A stretch of 6,819 bases of DNA from DATAFT01 sp035544635 (GTDB lineage: Bacteria; Acidobacteriota; Thermoanaerobaculia; Multivoradales; Multivoraceae). Location: contig DATKDQ010000388.1 in assembly GCA_035544635.1 (NCBI GenBank), positions 1 through 6,819 of the forward strand. Direction: 5' to 3'. Below the pieces are notes generated by a model, which saw only the letters and a list, made by a program, of their open reading frames with translations, did no database searches and had not been told where the DNA came from. Shown in pieces: positions 5,088 to 6,819 of this stretch. Position 1 is the stretch's first letter. Each line of letters opens with the position of its first letter. Both the position numbers and the translations under genes were made by a program.

Positions 5088-5837
5088 CTACTTCTCTGAT
5101 CTTTCGAGCGCCCGGTCGAGCGCCGTGCGCACCGACTCGCGGATCGCCTCCCAGTCGACGGCGTCGAGCTGGCTGCGCACCTGCGCGTCGAGGTCCTCGA
5201 GGTCGATGCCCTCGAGCGCCTCGCGGATGCGCTTCGAGAGCTCCTCGCCGTGGAGCATCGGAGCCGCGAGCTGCCAGCGCTTCATCAGGTCGCGCGGCTC
5301 GCGCCGGGCGAGGGTGGCCGAGACCTGCTCCAGGCGTCCGTCGCGATAGAGCTCGATCGCCACCGCGTCGCCCGCCTCGCGCGACGCGATCGAGCGCCTG
5401 AGGTCCCGCGCCGACTCGACCGGCTCGCCGTCGACCGCGGTGACGATGTCGCCCACCCGGATGCCCGCGTCGGCAGCCGGGCTCTCCTCCTCGATTCTCG
5501 AGACCAGGACGCCGGCCTCGCGTGGGCCGCCCAGGTGCTCGCGCAGCTCGGGGGTGGATTCGGTCAGGTGGACTCCGAGGAAGGTCCCCGCGAAGGCGTG
5601 GCCGAAGCCGGCCTTGGCGAAGCAGATCTTGCGGCCGTTCTCTTCGGTGCAGTCGAGGTCGCGGCCCAACGCGAGTCGCAGCAGCCGCTCGTGACCGGTC
5701 GCGTCCTCGCCGTCCACCACGATGACCTTGGTCTCGATCCTGCGGGCCTTCTTCTCCTCGGCGTCGCACGGCGAGTGGGCGAGGAGCAGGACGGTGGCGC
5801 CGGCGAGGGTCCAGCGCAAGCTGCGAAAGGTAACCAT
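5088..5837 (-). CDS. Exported PDZ-domain protein without a protease domain
   Basis: The 249-residue product begins with a Sec-type signal: MVTFRSLRW, a hydrophobic core LAGATVLLLA, then HSPCDAEE, with likely cleavage after Ala26. The Cys at 24 is preceded by HSP and is not a lipobox, so a lipoprotein is unlikely. Residues 27-82 form a short unassigned domain with a Cys pair at 63 and 72 that could make a disulfide. A PDZ domain follows (about 84-178): FLGVHL is the carboxylate-binding loop, GVLVSRIEEESPAADAGI and VGDIVTAVDGEPV are the signature strands. The C-terminus (183-249) is charged and helical. HtrA-type proteases carry PDZ domains like this, but no Ser protease domain is present here, so an envelope adaptor or sensor role is inferred. 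ATG 5837 is chosen over ATG 5843 because AAAGGAGG (5851-5844) is 6 bases from the former and touches the latter. Confidence 0.88.
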   Translation of the reverse strand: MVTFRSLRWTLAGATVLLLAHSPCDAEEKKARRIETKVIVVDGEDATGHERLLRLALGRDLDCTEENGRKICFAKAGFGHAFAGTFLGVHLTESTPELREHLGGPREAGVLVSRIEEESPAADAGIRVGDIVTAVDGEPVESARDLRRSIASREAGDAVAIELYRDGRLEQVSATLARREPRDLMKRWQLAAPMLHGEELSKRIREALEGIDLEDLDAQVRSQLDAVDWEAIRESVRTALDRALERSEK

Positions 5838-5952
5838 GATCATCCTCCTTTGGGCCCCCGCTCTCTGCCGGGCCTCATGGCAAGAACGCACGCGGCATTC
5901 CTCGGTTCCAGAACCCAGTACGCGATCGCCGTCCTCGGCGCCAGACAGTAAT
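5838..5952 (-). promoter_or_regulatory. Leader of the PDZ gene with ribosome site, a dyad and a possible ECF-type promoter
   Basis: Reading the - strand, a strong AAAGGAGG ribosome site occupies 5851-5844. Upstream lies the perfect dyad GGTTC-TG-GAACC (5915-5904). Its GAACC half is part of GGAACC (5909-5904), which resembles the -35 of RpoE-like ECF sigma factors; 16 bases on is GTTCTT (5887-5882), a poor match to the usual -10. If real, the transcript would have a leader of about 40 bases. The dyad and ribosome site are seen directly; promoter function is a weak inference. Confidence 0.35.
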
Positions 5953-5992
5953 GAGCCGGAGGGACATGCTATCCAGCATGTCCCGGAGGCTC
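5953..5992 (-). terminator. Long hairpin across the crotonase stop codon, lacking a T run
   Basis: GGGACATGCT at 5961-5970 and AGCATGTCCC at 5975-5984 are perfect 10-base complements around a 4-base loop. After a symmetric 3x3 internal loop (GGA opposite GGA), GAGCC (5953-5957) pairs with GGCTC (5988-5992). The crotonase stop (5971-5969) lies inside the stem-loop. On the - strand the hairpin is followed by GGCTCATTACTG-type sequence without a U tract, so it is not a textbook intrinsic terminator. It more likely protects a 3' end or reduces read-through between the crotonase and PDZ genes. Confidence 0.6.
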
Positions 5993-6817
5993 CTGCGCGA
6001 TGCGCCGGAACCGAGGCGGCCGCTTCTCCAGGTACGAGGTCACGCCCTCCTTGAAGTCCTCGCGGCGCAGGCTCTCCGCCATCAGCGCGTTCGACTCCTC
6101 GAGCGCCCTGCCGAGCGGCATCATCAGGTGCTTGTAGACCTGCTGCTTCATGATCATGATCGACGTGGGCGAGGAGCGACCCGCCAGCTCCTCGATGTAG
6201 CGCACCGACTCCGGGAGGAGCGCGTCGTGCGGCAGCAGCCGGTTGAGCAGCCCCAGGCGGTCGGCCTCGGCGGCGTCGAACTTGCGGCCGCTCCACAGGA
6301 TGTCGAGCGCGCGCGAGGGACCGATGAGCCGCGGCAGGATCCAGCTCGAGCCGTGCTCGGCGATGAGCCCGCGGTTGGCGAAGGCGGTGGTGAACGTGGC
6401 GTTCTCGGAGGCGAAGCGCAGGTCGCAGAGCATGGCGATCACGAACCCGAGCCCGGCGCACGGGCCGTTGATCGCCGCCAAGAGCGGCTTGCGCACCGCG
6501 AGCAGGTAGCCGTAGGTCACCTGGAAGTCGGGGCCGAGGGAAGGGTCGCCCGGCGAGGACTCGAGCGTCGGCTCGCCGCCCTCGGTTCGCCCGCTCTCGG
6601 CGGTGGTCTTGAGGCTCTGCATGTCGGCGCCCGCGCTGAACCCGCGGCCGGCGCCGGTGACGACGATGCCGACCACCCGCTGGTCGCGCTCCGCCTCGGC
6701 GATCGCGTGCTTGAGCTCCGCCAGCAGCCGTCCAGTCAGGGCATTGAGCCGCTCGGGCCGGTTCAGAGTGACGATCGCGACCGGGTCGCGGACTTCGTAC
6801 AGGAGCTCGCGGTACAT
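5969..6817 (-). CDS. Crotonase-superfamily protein (enoyl-CoA hydratase/isomerase family), probably isomerase type
   Basis: The 282-residue product opens MYRELLYEVRDPVAIVTLNRP and spans the whole crotonase fold. The CoA-thioester oxyanion hole is formed by FSAGAD (60-65) and GPCAGLGF (118-125). The loop between 70 and 98 is long and rich in Gly/Glu/Pro. Aligned by eye with rat mitochondrial enoyl-CoA hydratase, the catalytic Glu144 and Glu164 positions are Val126 and Phe146, so classic hydratase chemistry is unlikely. Glu154 in LIAEHGSSW sits where peroxisomal ECI2-type delta3,delta2-enoyl-CoA isomerases (SPEGCSSY) carry their single catalytic Glu. The probable role is double-bond isomerisation of an acyl-CoA in fatty-acid or related catabolism; substrate unknown. 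ATG 6817 is 2 bases from the window end, so its ribosome site cannot be checked, although the N-terminus has normal family length. A hairpin covers the stop codon. Confidence 0.9.
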   Translation of the reverse strand: MYRELLYEVRDPVAIVTLNRPERLNALTGRLLAELKHAIAEAERDQRVVGIVVTGAGRGFSAGADMQSLKTTAESGRTEGGEPTLESSPGDPSLGPDFQVTYGYLLAVRKPLLAAINGPCAGLGFVIAMLCDLRFASENATFTTAFANRGLIAEHGSSWILPRLIGPSRALDILWSGRKFDAAEADRLGLLNRLLPHDALLPESVRYIEELAGRSSPTSIMIMKQQVYKHLMMPLGRALEESNALMAESLRREDFKEGVTSYLEKRPPRFRRIAQEPPGHAG

Positions 6818-6819
6818 GG

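Noticed and set aside
5088..5837. Lipoprotein signal at the PDZ protein's Cys24
   Set aside because: The residues before the Cys are His-Ser-Pro, which do not form a lipobox; a Sec signal peptidase I site after Ala26 fits better.
1..6819. Mobile element, CRISPR array, tRNA, riboswitch or anti-phage system
   Set aside because: No transposase or integrase motifs, terminal repeats, spaced direct repeats or tRNA-like folds were seen. The VapC tail alone does not make a defence locus.

Overview
This is a very GC-rich window with densely packed genes, strong G/C preference at third codon positions and clear Shine-Dalgarno sites. It looks like a chromosomal fragment from a high-GC bacterium. A GTT2-like glutathione S-transferase, a Sec-exported PDZ protein and a stand-alone CofE (not an actinobacterial FbiB fusion) together point to a Gram-negative, F420-producing lineage such as one of the uncultured proteobacteria-like or Binatota/Rokubacteria/Myxococcota-like groups. 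That placement is inference; no rRNA or marker gene is present.

Layout. Positions 1-138 hold the 3' end of a VapC-type PIN toxin gene on the + strand. Positions 139-707 are a scarred stretch: the C-terminal DNA-binding half of an OmpR/PhoB response regulator on the - strand, with a 1-base frameshift and no receiver domain. It abuts the apparent tail of a + strand gene, then a short + strand reading frame that also needs a 1-base shift to reach its natural stop. Position 704 down to 1312 is a GST on the - strand that starts with TTG. A divergent intergenic region (1313-1478) separates it from a + strand cassette.

The cassette npdG-cofE-cofD (1479-4020) is the core of the window. It encodes an F420:NADP+ oxidoreductase, the F420-0:gamma-glutamyl ligase and the phospholactate (or PEP/phosphoglycerate) transferase of coenzyme F420 synthesis. 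Consecutive genes overlap by 4 bases (GTGA, ATGA), so the three are very probably co-transcribed and translationally coupled. CofD makes F420-0, CofE adds the glutamate tail, and NpdG charges or discharges the finished cofactor with NADP(H). The other required activities (CofC, and CofG/CofH or FbiC) are not in the window.

Positions 4120-6817 are all - strand, read from the right edge: a crotonase-superfamily protein with isomerase-type rather than hydratase-type active-site residues, an exported PDZ-only protein, and an alpha/beta hydrolase 35 bases further on. This group converges on cofD. A long perfect hairpin covers the crotonase stop codon, and a 12-base dyad lies upstream of the PDZ gene.

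I see no CRISPR array, insertion sequence, tRNA or rRNA, and no convincing novel defence or biosynthetic system. The points most worth following up are the compact F420 cassette, the unusual CofD N-terminus, the crotonase active site and the decayed junction at 139-707.
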